Shown one piece after another: positions 8,383-16,878 of a DNA stretch of 64,000 nucleotides. The number at the start of each line of letters is the position of its first letter. The stretch's first letter is position 1. The notes under the pieces are model-generated. The model saw only the letters and a program-made list of their open reading frames with translations. It had not been told where the DNA came from and ran no database searches. The position numbers were made by a program, and so were the translations under genes. This stretch comes from DATARH01 sp963789255 (GTDB lineage: Bacteria > Pseudomonadota > Alphaproteobacteria > ATCC43930 > CGMCC-115725), in the NCBI GenBank assembly GCA_963789255.1, contig CAWBJW010000003.1, positions 255,793 to 319,792 of the forward strand, given 5' to 3'.

Positions 8383-9602
8383 CTCCGGTTTCCGCGCGCA
8401 ACATCGAATTCGTCGGGCATAGCGACCAGAACGGCCGCGGCGACGGCGTTCAGGTCATGGTCCATAAGGGCCATGCCTTTGTCGGGCATATGTTCAGCGA
8501 TGGGTTCACGGTCACCGATGTGCGCGACCCGCGAACGCCGCGCCCGGTCAACTTCGTCGCGGCGCCGGCCAATTCGCGCGCCTTTCACCTGCAGACGCAC
8601 GGCGACCTGCTGCTCACCGTCAATTCGCCGAACGTCTGGGTATTGCAGGGCTATTCCGACCCCAACGACTACTTCAAGGCCTCGATCACCGAGACCTTCA
8701 CGCGCCGCGAGAAGACATTTACCGCCGGTCTCCGGGTGTTCGACATCTCGAAGCCGGCCGAGCCGCGCGAGATCGCCTTCATGCCGGTCGACGGGCTTGG
8801 GCTGCATCGCCTGTGGTATGTCGGCGGGCGCTACGCTTATGCGTCGTGCCATTGGCAGGGCTTCACCGACCATGTGCTGGCGATCATCGACATGGCCGAG
8901 CCGACCCGGCCCGAAGTGGTCGGGCGCTGGTGGCTGCCCGGCATGCATACGGCCGGCGGCGAGACCCCCAACTGGAGCGGCAAGCGCTATGCGCTGCACC
9001 ACGCGATCGTCGCCGGAAATCTCGCCTATGCGGCGTGGCGCGACGGCGGCATGACGATCCTTGATGTGAGCGACCCGACCGCGCCCAAGCTGCTCAGCCA
9101 CCGCAACTGGTGCCCGCCGTTCGGCGGCGGCACCCACACGCCATTGCCGCTCCCCGACCGCAACCTGGCGGTCTTCGCCGACGAGGGCAATCTCGACAAT
9201 TGCGCCAACGGCATCCAGCGCTGCTGGGTGTTCGATATCCGCGAGCCGCAGAACCCGGTGCAGATATCAGCCTTCCCGACCCCGGCCGAAGAAGATTACT
9301 GCAGGAAGGGCGCGAAGTTCGGCCCGCACAATCTTCACGAAAACCGTCCCGGTTCGTTGCAGAGCTCCGAACTGATCTTTGCGACCTATCAGAACGCCGG
9401 CGTCCGAGTGTTCAGCATTGCCGACCCGTTTGCGCCGCGCGAGGTCGCCCATTTCGTCCCGCCGGCGCCCGAGAAGATGGTCGATCCGCGCCCCAACCGG
9501 CCTCCGGTCATCCAGTCGAACGACGTCTACGTCGCACCCGACGGGCTGATGTACCTGACCGACGTCAATGACGGGCTGACCATCCTGCAATACAAGGGGT
9601 AA
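8379..9602 (+). CDS. LVIVD-repeat beta-propeller protein
   Basis: A 407-residue protein built of repeated blades of the LVIVD type: GFTVTDVRDPRTPRPVNF, GLRVFDISKPAEPREIAF, LAIIDMAEPTRPEVVGRWW, MTILDVSDPTAPKLLSH, CWVFDIREPQNPVQISAF, VRVFSIADPFAPREVAHF. The predicted fold is a beta-propeller; the family is known for surface or periplasmic proteins of unknown ligand. No signal peptide is visible in this reading. ATG 8379 is preceded by TAAGGAGG at 8366-8373, one of the best ribosome sites in the window. Confidence 0.8.
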   Translation: MTPVSARNIEFVGHSDQNGRGDGVQVMVHKGHAFVGHMFSDGFTVTDVRDPRTPRPVNFVAAPANSRAFHLQTHGDLLLTVNSPNVWVLQGYSDPNDYFKASITETFTRREKTFTAGLRVFDISKPAEPREIAFMPVDGLGLHRLWYVGGRYAYASCHWQGFTDHVLAIIDMAEPTRPEVVGRWWLPGMHTAGGETPNWSGKRYALHHAIVAGNLAYAAWRDGGMTILDVSDPTAPKLLSHRNWCPPFGGGTHTPLPLPDRNLAVFADEGNLDNCANGIQRCWVFDIREPQNPVQISAFPTPAEEDYCRKGAKFGPHNLHENRPGSLQSSELIFATYQNAGVRVFSIADPFAPREVAHFVPPAPEKMVDPRPNRPPVIQSNDVYVAPDGLMYLTDVNDGLTILQYKG

Positions 9603-9625
9603 CCGGCACCCAGAGGGTCTTCACG

Positions 9626-9886
9626 ATGAGCCAAGGTAATGGTATCGATCTTGCCGCGGTTTATCAGCTGCTGCTCCAGGTTGCGCAGACGGTGTCGGGG
9701 CACGATGATCGGTTTTGAGAGATCGATCGCAAACTGGGCGATATCACTTCGGATATTGCCGGTCTGCGCGATGCGGTGACGCACTATCACAGCTCGGTTC
9801 TCGGTCATGGCGTGATGCTCAGCGAGTTTGAGGAGCGTCTGCGCCGCGTCGATCGGCACCCCAATCTGGAGCCATCGCGCGGCTGA
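9626..9886 (+). pseudogene. Small coiled-coil protein gene with in-frame TGA
   Basis: Reading from ATG 9626 gives MSQGNGIDLAAVYQLLLQVA and then TGA at 9716-9718. The same frame continues cleanly for another 55 codons (EIDRKLGDITSDIAGLRDAV through VMLSEFEERLRRVDRHPNLE) to TGA at 9884. The two halves together make an 86-residue, mostly helical, heptad-patterned protein, typical of small proteobacterial coiled-coil proteins of unknown role. The interruption is a nonsense codon, not an indel. The 235 bases after it (9887-10121) hold nothing I can support. Confidence 0.5.
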
Positions 9887-10121
9887 TGTGTCCGGAGCCT
9901 ACTGTAATCGAAGACTTCAAACCGGCCTTACCGCCGGTGCGCATCATTATGAAATCGTCTGCCTATTCGATGATCCGCTTGCGCGGCTGGAGACTCATAT
10001 GGCTTGGAAATTTTCGGCGCGGTTAATTGACGGAAGTGGCCGCCCATTGAGGAGCTATAAAACCGATGACGATTTTAGGTGACACTAAACATATGCAAGC
10101 GCGGTGGTGCCTGAGACGGGA

Positions 10122-10847
10122 TCACAGCAGCCCCATATCGCGCAGGCTGGTGTGGCGGCCGCGGCCGATGATGACGTGGTCGTGGATGGTGACCCCGAGC
10201 GGGGCCGCCGCCTTGACGATGTCGCGGGTGACCGCGATGTCGGCCTTGGACGGGGTCGGGTCGCCCGAGGGATGGTTGTGCACCAGAATGAGGGCCGAGG
10301 CGCCGAGCTCAAGCGCGCGCTTGACGACTTCGCGCGGGTAGACCGGGGTGTGGTCGACAGTGCCGCGCTGCTGCCGCTCATGCGCGATCAGCTCATTCTT
10401 GCGGTTGAGGAACAAGAGGTGGAACTCCTCGACCTGGCCATAGGCGATATGGGCGGTGCAATAGTCGATCAGCCGGTCCCATGAGCCGAGCAGCGGGCGC
10501 TCGCGCAACTCGGCCTTCATCAGCCGCAAGGCCGCTTCGCGCACCGATTTCAATGCGGCGACCCCGGCTTCGCCGAGCCCGGGGATTGCGAGCAGATCGT
10601 CGGATTCGGCGCTCAGCACCTCGGCAAAGCTGCCGAACCGGTCGATCAGGTCCTTGGCCAACGGCTTCACATCGCCGCGCGGGTTGCCGGCGAACAGCAG
10701 TACCTCGAGCAATTCGTAATCGGGCAGATTGTCCGGTCCGCCGGCAATCAGGCGTTGCCGCAAGCGTTGCCGGTGGCCGTAAAAATGTGGCGGCGCGCCG
10801 GCCATATCGGCGAGGCCGGGCCGCGAGCGCGGAGTTTTCGCCGGCAT
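10122..10847 (-). CDS. radC: RadC family protein (JAMM/MPN+ domain)
   Basis: A 241-residue RadC-family protein. The N-terminal helix-hairpin-helix region reads LPDYELLEVLLFAGNPRGDV and LLAIPGLGEAGVAALKSV. The C-terminal JAMM metalloprotease-like motif is HNHPSGDPTPSKAD, after EEFHLLFLNRKNELI. Despite the name, a role in DNA repair is not established for the family. The start is ATG 10847, which shares a base with the TGA of the upstream fusion gene, so the two are translationally coupled. Confidence 0.85.
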   Translation of the reverse strand: MPAKTPRSRPGLADMAGAPPHFYGHRQRLRQRLIAGGPDNLPDYELLEVLLFAGNPRGDVKPLAKDLIDRFGSFAEVLSAESDDLLAIPGLGEAGVAALKSVREAALRLMKAELRERPLLGSWDRLIDYCTAHIAYGQVEEFHLLFLNRKNELIAHERQQRGTVDHTPVYPREVVKRALELGASALILVHNHPSGDPTPSKADIAVTRDIVKAAAPLGVTIHDHVIIGRGRHTSLRDMGLL

Positions 10848-11857
10848 CAACCCGGCCCCACGCGGGGGGGCGCCCGCATCTGCGCGAGCCGCGCCTCGGC
10901 CATCTGCCGCGGCTCGTCGCTCGCGTAGGCCTCGGTGAAGGCATCGATGCCGCGGGCGACCGCGGCGCTGGTCGACAATTCCTCCCAGTCGCGGATCAGC
11001 GCCTTCTGCAGCCGGATCGCCTGCTTGCCGCCGGCAAGGATCGCCGCGGCGAAGCGCTCGACCGCCGCATCGAGCTGCTCCGGCGGCGCCACCCGATCGA
11101 CGAGCCCCCAGGCCAGCGCCTCCGCCGCGCCGATCGTCTCGCCGGTCAGTAAGAGGCGGCGGGCACGGCCATGGCCGATCAGCTGCGGCAACAGCGCCGC
11201 CTCGACGACCGAGGGGATGCCGATCCGGACCTCGGGCATGCCGAAGATCGCGCGCTCGCTGGCGACGCGCAGATCGCAGGCGGCGGCGAGTTCGAGCCCG
11301 GCGCCGAGCGCATAGCCGTCGATGCGGGCGATGACCGGCACCGCGAGGCGGCGAAAGCCGTCGCAACAGCGATGCACCAACGTGATGAAATCGCGCGCAC
11401 TGTCCTGGTCAAGCGCCGCGATCTCGCCGATATCGGCGCCGCCGACAAAAGCCCGCTCGCCGGCGCCGCTGACGATCGCGAGGCGCAGCGCCGAATCGGC
11501 TTCGAGCCGCTCGATCGCCTCGACGATCTCGACCATCAGGGCGCGGCCGAATTCCTGGTGGTCGCTCAGGGTCACCCTTCCGCCCAGTTGGGCGCACATC
11601 GTCTGCATGCCATAGCAGATCGCCAGCACCGGCACGCCTGATGCGAACACGATGTCGGGCGCGCGCGGCGTCGTTGCGAGCGTGACCGAGGCCGGCCCGC
11701 CCGAGAGGATGATGCCGCTTGGGCCGAAAGCGCGGATACGCGCCTCGCTCGCCGTGTACGGCCAGATCTCGCAATAGACCCCGTTCTCGCGCACCCGCCG
11801 CGCGATCAGCTGCGTGACCTGGCTGCCGAAATCGAGGATCAGGATGCGGTCGGTCAT
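10847..11857 (-). CDS. Chimaeric protein: GMP synthase amidotransferase N-terminus fused to enoyl-CoA hydratase
   Basis: Residues 1 to about 105 are the start of GMP synthase GuaA: MTDRILILDFGSQVTQLIAR, GIILSGGPASV, and the amidotransferase nucleophile Cys81 in VLAICYGMQ. After QEFGRAL the sequence becomes a crotonase-fold enoyl-CoA hydratase/isomerase: GAGERAFVGGADIGE, GAGLELAAACDLRVAS and FGMPEVRIGIP, with both usual catalytic glutamates present. The GuaA His/Glu triad partners, ATP-pyrophosphatase and dimer domains are missing, as are the first ~40 residues of the hydratase. The frame is uninterrupted across the joint (about 11530-11555). This is best explained by a deletion between adjacent guaA and hydratase genes, or an assembly joint. 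Neither GMP synthase nor normal hydratase activity can be assumed. Confidence 0.8.
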   Translation of the reverse strand: MTDRILILDFGSQVTQLIARRVRENGVYCEIWPYTASEARIRAFGPSGIILSGGPASVTLATTPRAPDIVFASGVPVLAICYGMQTMCAQLGGRVTLSDHQEFGRALMVEIVEAIERLEADSALRLAIVSGAGERAFVGGADIGEIAALDQDSARDFITLVHRCCDGFRRLAVPVIARIDGYALGAGLELAAACDLRVASERAIFGMPEVRIGIPSVVEAALLPQLIGHGRARRLLLTGETIGAAEALAWGLVDRVAPPEQLDAAVERFAAAILAGGKQAIRLQKALIRDWEELSTSAAVARGIDAFTEAYASDEPRQMAEARLAQMRAPPRVGPG

Positions 11858-11871
11858 ATCTGTGCGCCCTT

Positions 11872-12465
11872 TCAGTTCGACCGCGGGGGTGGTTTGGCAC
11901 CAACAGAGATCGTTAAGGGACCCGGCCCAGTCACCTGACGCTCTACGTCGGGAAAACCGGCCTTCGCAAATAGACTAGCGATCCGAGCCACGTACTCCGT
12001 CGGGCCAGAAACCTTGAGGCCGAAGTATGGACTTGAGCTGACGATCTGGCCGAGACGCGGAATTTCGTATCCTGCGTCTCTGGCAGCAGTCAGAATATCT
12101 GTACCGAACTGTGTGGCCTCCGGGTCGCCAGCCAATGCGGCAACCTGCAACCGTTCGATTTTGGCTTCTCGTAGACCCTCCGCTATGGTGTGGAGTTGGT
12201 CTGGATTTAGGCGGCGCCACGCGAGTAGTAACATCGCTTTCGCGGTATCGTTCTCAATCGCCGCCACTTTCTCGCGCTGACGCAGGTTCTCCGATGCGCG
12301 TTCGGCACGTAATTGTGCGTCCGTTCTATTATATTTGAGCTGAACTATGACAGTTCCGAAGGTTGCGATAGTAGTGAGAACGACTGCGACCGCCCCGATG
12401 TACAGGAAGGTTAGCCGCCATAGGTTCAGGGCACTTAGCGCCTGTTCGAGGTCTGGGATCGCCAT
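11872..12465 (-). CDS. Hypothetical membrane-anchored protein
   Basis: A 197-residue protein with one N-terminal membrane segment (about residues 16-41, LTFLYIGAVAVVLTTIATFG), then a charged helical stretch rich in Arg/Glu/Gln that could form a coiled coil (about 48-75), and a compact C-terminal domain of unknown type. The G+C content and codon use look lower than in the flanking housekeeping genes, a hint of recent gain between rsmB and guaA. Its stop lies 15 bases before the start of the GuaA fusion. Confidence 0.55.
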   Translation of the reverse strand: MAIPDLEQALSALNLWRLTFLYIGAVAVVLTTIATFGTVIVQLKYNRTDAQLRAERASENLRQREKVAAIENDTAKAMLLLAWRRLNPDQLHTIAEGLREAKIERLQVAALAGDPEATQFGTDILTAARDAGYEIPRLGQIVSSSPYFGLKVSGPTEYVARIASLFAKAGFPDVERQVTGPGPLTISVGAKPPPRSN

Positions 12466-12486
12466 CGTTTCAATAAGAGCAATAAT

Positions 12487-13830
12487 TTAAGTTTTTGGAT
12501 CTTCTGGCGTTTTCTCGAATTGTGCAACGAAGAAGCCGTCGGTGCCGTGGCGTGCCGGGGTCAGGCGCAGGTAATCGTCGCCGCCGGGCGAACGGCCGCC
12601 GCTCCCCGCCTTCGCGAGGACCTCGGCCCAGGCGCGCGATGCCGGGTAGAGCGCGAAATCGGGCGATGCGGCGAGAAACGCCTCGGCCTGCGCCTCGTTT
12701 TCCTCGCGCAGCAATGAGCAGGTGACATAGATCAGCCTTCCGCCCGGCTTTACCAGCCGCGCCGCGCTCAGCAGGATGTCGCGCTGGCGCTCCACCAGTT
12801 CGGCGAGATCCTGCGGGGTGGCGCGCCATTTGCCGTCCGGGTTGCGGCGCCAGCTGCCGATGCCGAGACAGGGCGCATCGACCAGCACCCGGTCGAAGCT
12901 CGCGGCATGGCGCTTCACCCACGGGTCGCGCTCGCTCGCCAGCGCGCGGCGCTCGACATTGCCAATCCCGGCGCGGCGCAGCCGCTTGCCCGCCCGTTCG
13001 AGCCGCCACTCGGCGGTGTCGCAGGCGACGAGCTTGCCGCGGTTCTGCATCTGGGCGGCGAGCGCCAATGTCTTGCCGCCGGCGCCGGCGCAGAAATCGA
13101 CGACCCGCATGCCGGGCCGCGCGTCGGCGAGCAATGCCGCCACCTGCGAGCCCTCGTCCTGCACCTCGACGAGCCCCTCCTTGAAGGCCGCCGTCGCGGA
13201 GAGCGGTGCGCGGTGCTTGAGCCTGAGGCCGAGGGGCGACCACGGGGTCGGCTCGGCGATGACCTGCTCGGCTGCCAGCGCGCGGCGCGCGCCGTCGCGA
13301 TCGGCCTTCAGGCTGTTGACGCGCAGGTCGAGCGGCGCCGGCATGTTGAGCGCCGCCATCTCGTCCTCGAGACGCCGGCCATAGACCGCTGCGAGATAGG
13401 GTTCGAGCCAATCCGGCATGTCGTTCGCGACCGCGCGCGGCATGTGCGGGTGGGTCAATGTCCGGCCGAAGAGCGCCCGCGCGAGCCGCGTTTCGGCCGG
13501 GGAGAGCGGCGCCGGGCGAAAGCGGTCGCCGTCGAAGCTCGCCGCGAGATCGTCGGGCGACCATTTGTTGACGAGCAGCAGGGCGGCGATCATCCGGCTG
13601 CGCGCATCGGCCGCGACCGCGCCGTTCGATGACCGCGCGATCCACCAGTCGAAGACGGCGCGATGGCGCAGCACGGCGTACACATGACCGGAAACCGCCG
13701 CCCGGTCCTTCGCCCCGATATAGCGGCGGCGCCGAAAATAATCGGCGGCGATGTCGTCGGCCGGCCGCTCGCCGGGCTCGATCGCGGCAAGAATGTCGAT
13801 CGCCGCCGAAACCCTCGCGCCCGGGGTCAT
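12487..13830 (-). CDS. rsmB: 16S rRNA (cytosine-C5) methyltransferase RsmB/Sun family
   Basis: A 447-residue RNA m5C methyltransferase. The N-terminal ~130 residues are a NusB-like RNA-binding domain (AAIDILAAIEPGERPADDI...). The SAM site is VVDFCAGAGGKTLALAAQM with the acidic partner VACDTAEWR. The catalytic cysteine pair lies in LVDAPCLGIGSWRRNPD and YVTCSLLREEN. RsmB modifies position 967 of E. coli 16S rRNA. The start at ATG 13830 gives the usual family length. It lies between guaB and guaA-derived sequence, as in many Rhodospirillales-like genomes. Confidence 0.9.
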   Translation of the reverse strand: MTPGARVSAAIDILAAIEPGERPADDIAADYFRRRRYIGAKDRAAVSGHVYAVLRHRAVFDWWIARSSNGAVAADARSRMIAALLLVNKWSPDDLAASFDGDRFRPAPLSPAETRLARALFGRTLTHPHMPRAVANDMPDWLEPYLAAVYGRRLEDEMAALNMPAPLDLRVNSLKADRDGARRALAAEQVIAEPTPWSPLGLRLKHRAPLSATAAFKEGLVEVQDEGSQVAALLADARPGMRVVDFCAGAGGKTLALAAQMQNRGKLVACDTAEWRLERAGKRLRRAGIGNVERRALASERDPWVKRHAASFDRVLVDAPCLGIGSWRRNPDGKWRATPQDLAELVERQRDILLSAARLVKPGGRLIYVTCSLLREENEAQAEAFLAASPDFALYPASRAWAEVLAKAGSGGRSPGGDDYLRLTPARHGTDGFFVAQFEKTPEDPKT

Positions 13831-13845
13831 AAATCCCTCTTTGGA

Positions 13846-14428
13846 TTAACGAGGTCCTAAGTGCAGCCGGGGTCGCTTCTCCACTTTTGGTATCCTCAAA
13901 TTGGCGCCAGTAGCAATTTCGCCCGTAAATTCCCGACGTTTATAGTTTAGAAAATTAAGATGATCCTTTACGTAGACAAAGAACGCTTCCTGGCCGGTCA
14001 AGAGATCAACATTGACGGCGTAGAACGTCAGATTGGCGGTGTCGGCACCAGGACCGGTAGGAGCGGCAATTTCCTCCATGTGCGCGAAAAGGAGTCTCAC
14101 GCGCGTCGAGATAATTATGCCAAATGCAGTGAGCGTACTGATTACGAATTTGCACGCACCAAAGCGTGTCATCGATCGCCTGTGCGAATGCTTTGCCAAG
14201 GTCAACCTGAACGTACCCCGCTCCGCCAAAGCGGTCGGCGACGCGAACGCGCTTAGTTTCACCAATGCGCTTAGCAAATAGTTCGGTGATCGCCTTCTCG
14301 ACGTCGCCACCGCCCATCCCGGCACAGAAACACAATTGCTGTTCGATCGCAGTGTATCCGGTCAGGAGACGGCCCACGATTGCCGCCTCCTCGGGGAAAC
14401 GAGAGAGCGCAGGAAACAGGGGCGCCAT
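13846..14428 (-). pseudogene. Hypothetical protein gene, frameshifted
   Basis: The first half, from ATG 14428, reads MAPLFPALSRFPEEAAIVGR through CVQIRNQYAHCIWHNYLD. The second half lies in another frame and reads LLFAHMEEIAAP through VYVKDHLNFLNYKRREFTGE to TAA at 13846-13848. The two parts join around 14085-14100 and together make about 190 residues. I do not recognise the family. The lower G+C and position between guaB and rsmB suggest an inserted accessory gene. Confidence 0.45.
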
Positions 14429-14443
14429 AATCAAAACTCCGGC

Positions 14444-15908
14444 TCACATATCCTGCCGGTAGTTCGGCGCCTCGCGGGTGATCGCGATGTCGTGGACGTG
14501 AGATTTCGCGCAGACCGGCGCCGGTGATCCGCACAAAGGTGCAGTTTTTCTGCATCTCGGCGATCGTGCGGTTGCCGGTATAGCCCATCGCCGCGCGCAA
14601 GCCGCCGATCAGCTGGTAGATGATGTTGCCGACCGGCCCCTTGTGCGGCACGCGGCCTTCTACCCCCTCGGGGACGAGCTTCAGCGTGTCGGTGACCTCC
14701 TGCTGGAAATAGCGGTCGGCGGAGCCCCGCGCCATCGCCCCGATCGAGCCCATGCCGCGATAATATTTGTAGCTGCGGCCCTGGTAGAGGAACACCTCGC
14801 CCGGGCTCTCGTCGGTGCCGGCGAACAAGGAGCCGAGCATCGCGCAATCGGCGCCGGCGGCGATCGCCTTGGCGAGGTCGCCGGAGAATTTGATGCCGCC
14901 ATCGGCAATCACCGGGACGCCGTGTTTCCTGCATTCCTCGACGGCATCGACGATCGCGGTGAATTGCGGCACGCCGACCCCGGCGACCATGCGGGTGGTG
15001 CAGATCGAGGCCGGGCCGATGCCGACCTTGACCGCGTCGGCGCCAGCCTCGATCAGCGCCAGCGCCCCCTCGGCGGTTGCGACATTGCCGACGATGACCT
15101 GGGTGTAGTTCGACATCCGGCGGATCTCGCCAACCGCCTTGAGGACGCGCGTGGAATGCCCGTGGGCGGTGTCGATGACCATGATGTCGACCCCGGAATC
15201 GAACAGCGTCTCGGCGCGTTCCAATTCGCCCTTGCCGGTGCCGGCGGCGGCGGCGACGCGCAGCCTGCCGTGCTCGTCCTTGCTGGCGTTGGGGAAAAGC
15301 TGGGCCTTTTCGATGTCCTTGACGGTAATCAGGCCGGTGCAGCGATAGGCATCGTCGACGACCACGAGCTTTTCGATGCGGTGCTGGTGCAGCAGGCGCT
15401 TGGCCTCGTCGCGCGCGACGTTCTCGCGCACCGTAACCAGCTCCTCGCGGGTCATCAGCTCGGCGACCGGCTGGCGCGGATCGCTGGCAAAGCGCACATC
15501 GCGATTGGTCAGGATGCCGGCGAGCTTGCCGCTGCCGCGCTCGACCACCGGAATGCCCGAGATCTTGTTGTCGGCCATCAGCCGCAGCGCGTCGGCGAGC
15601 GTTTCGTCCGGGTGGATCGTGACCGGGTTGACCACCATCCCGGCCTCGAACTTCTTGACCTTGCGCACTTCGGCCGCCTGCTGGTCGATCGGCATGTTGC
15701 GATGAATGACGCCGAGCCCGCCGGCCTGGGCCATCGCGATCGCCAGCGCGCCCTCGGTCACCGTGTCCATCGCCGCGGAAACGAGCGGGATGCCGAGCTC
15801 GATCTCGCGGGTGATGCGCGTCCTGGTGTCGGTCTCGCCCGGCATGACGCTCGATGCGGCGGGAACCAGCATCACATCGTCGAAGGTCAAAGCCTGCCGG
15901 ATTTCCAT
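14444..15908 (-). CDS. guaB: IMP dehydrogenase (one frameshift near the C-terminus)
   Basis: Converts IMP to XMP, the first step of GMP synthesis. The N-terminal part is FDDVMLVPAASSVMPGETDT, two CBS domains follow (about residues 95-210), and the NAD/IMP site has the catalytic cysteine loop VGIGPASICTTRMVAGVGVP with GGIKFSGDLAKAI and YYRGMGSIGAM. The frame breaks at the T run 14504-14506. Removing one base restores GLRESHVHDIAITREAPNY and a normal end at TGA 14444-14446, with a standard length of 487 residues. Left unrepaired, the frame runs into the neighbouring gene. Start ATG 15908. Confidence 0.92.
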
Positions 15909-16003
15909 CGCGCCCGCACTCGGAGGATCGTTGGGTGGCCGCTTATGTAGGGCCGGCCGGGCCGGTGGTCCAGTTCCCGCATGCAACCCGGTGATCGCTG
16001 CGC

Positions 16004-16693
16004 CTATGCGCCCCCGCGGAACCCGCGTGCGACGACATAAGTCTCGGCCGATTCGGTGCGGCTCGCCGCGGGCTTGGCGTGGCGCACTTCGGCGAAGGCG
16101 CGTTTCAGCGCGGCCAGCAAGGCGCCCTCGGTGCCGCCCTGGAACACCTTGGCGACGAAAGCCCCGCCCGGCTTGAGGATCGTCTCGGCAAAGGCAAAGG
16201 CGTCCTCGGCCAGCGCGACGATGCGCAGATGGTCGGTTGCGGCGTGGCCGGTCGCCGGCGCCGCCATGTCGCTCAGCACCAGATCGGCCGGGCCCCCAAG
16301 CCCTTCGCGAATATGCCCGGCGATGGCAGGGTCGCGGAAATCGCCGGCCAGCAAGATGGCGCCGGCGACCGGGTCAGCCGCGACGAGGTCGATGCCGACG
16401 ACCTTGCCGCGCGCTCCGACCCGCGTTGCCGCGATCTGGGTCCAGCCGCCCGGGGCGCAGCCGAGATCGACAACACGCCGGCCGGGCGTCAGCAGGCGAA
16501 AGCGGGCGTCGAGCTGGATCAGCTTGAAGGCGGCGCGAGAGCGATAGCCGAGGCGGCGCGCCTCGGCGACAAACGGGTCATTGAGCTGGCGCGTCAGCCA
16601 TTCGGTCGAGGACGGCTTGCGATGGCGCGCCGTCTTGACCCGGACGGCGAGCGGCCGGGCACCCGATCCGCGGCCGCCGCTAGCCCGCGCCAT
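16004..16693 (-). CDS. rlmE: 23S rRNA 2'-O-methyltransferase RlmE/FtsJ
   Basis: A 229-residue FtsJ-type methyltransferase that modifies U2552 of 23S rRNA in E. coli. The SAM site is VVDLGCAPGGWTQIA. The K-D-K-E catalytic tetrad is visible: Lys57 in RSRAAFKL, Asp in LVLSDMAAP, Lys in AFVAKVFQG and Glu in SAETYVVARGF. The ~25-residue basic N-terminal extension (MARASGGRGSG...) is common in alphaproteobacterial copies. Start ATG 16693. It lies downstream of ppx on the same strand, the usual order. Confidence 0.9.
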   Translation of the reverse strand: MARASGGRGSGARPLAVRVKTARHRKPSSTEWLTRQLNDPFVAEARRLGYRSRAAFKLIQLDARFRLLTPGRRVVDLGCAPGGWTQIAATRVGARGKVVGIDLVAADPVAGAILLAGDFRDPAIAGHIREGLGGPADLVLSDMAAPATGHAATDHLRIVALAEDAFAFAETILKPGGAFVAKVFQGGTEGALLAALKRAFAEVRHAKPAASRTESAETYVVARGFRGGA

Positions 16694-16719
16694 TGCCCTA
16701 AATATCCCGCACCGGCGCC

Positions 16720-16840
16720 GTGCGTCCTTCGAGACGCACCCCTCCGGCGTGCTCCTCAGGATGACGAATATTTGTATGTGACAACAAAAACGTACCGTCA
16801 TCCTGAGGAGGCCGCGAAGCGGCCGTCTCGAAGGACGCAC
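16720..16840. repeat. Long inverted repeat between rlmE and ppx
   Basis: The outer arms are perfect 17-base inverted copies: GTGCGTCCTTCGAGACG at 16720-16736 and CGTCTCGAAGGACGCAC at 16824-16840. Inner arms CCTCAGGATGACG and CGTCATCCTGAGG are also complementary and flank an A+T-rich centre. The same sequence family (TCCTTCGAGACG... TCATCCTGAGGAG) is spread through many alphaproteobacterial genomes as a mobile or REP-like intergenic repeat. Confidence 0.75.
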
Positions 16841-16878
16841 CGACAGCTATCCGATGTCGCATTCCGGGCCGGCTAATC

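Noticed and set aside
14643..15950. A 435-codon + strand frame opposite guaB
   Set aside because: Pure shadow of the IMP dehydrogenase codons; no independent motif or ribosome site.
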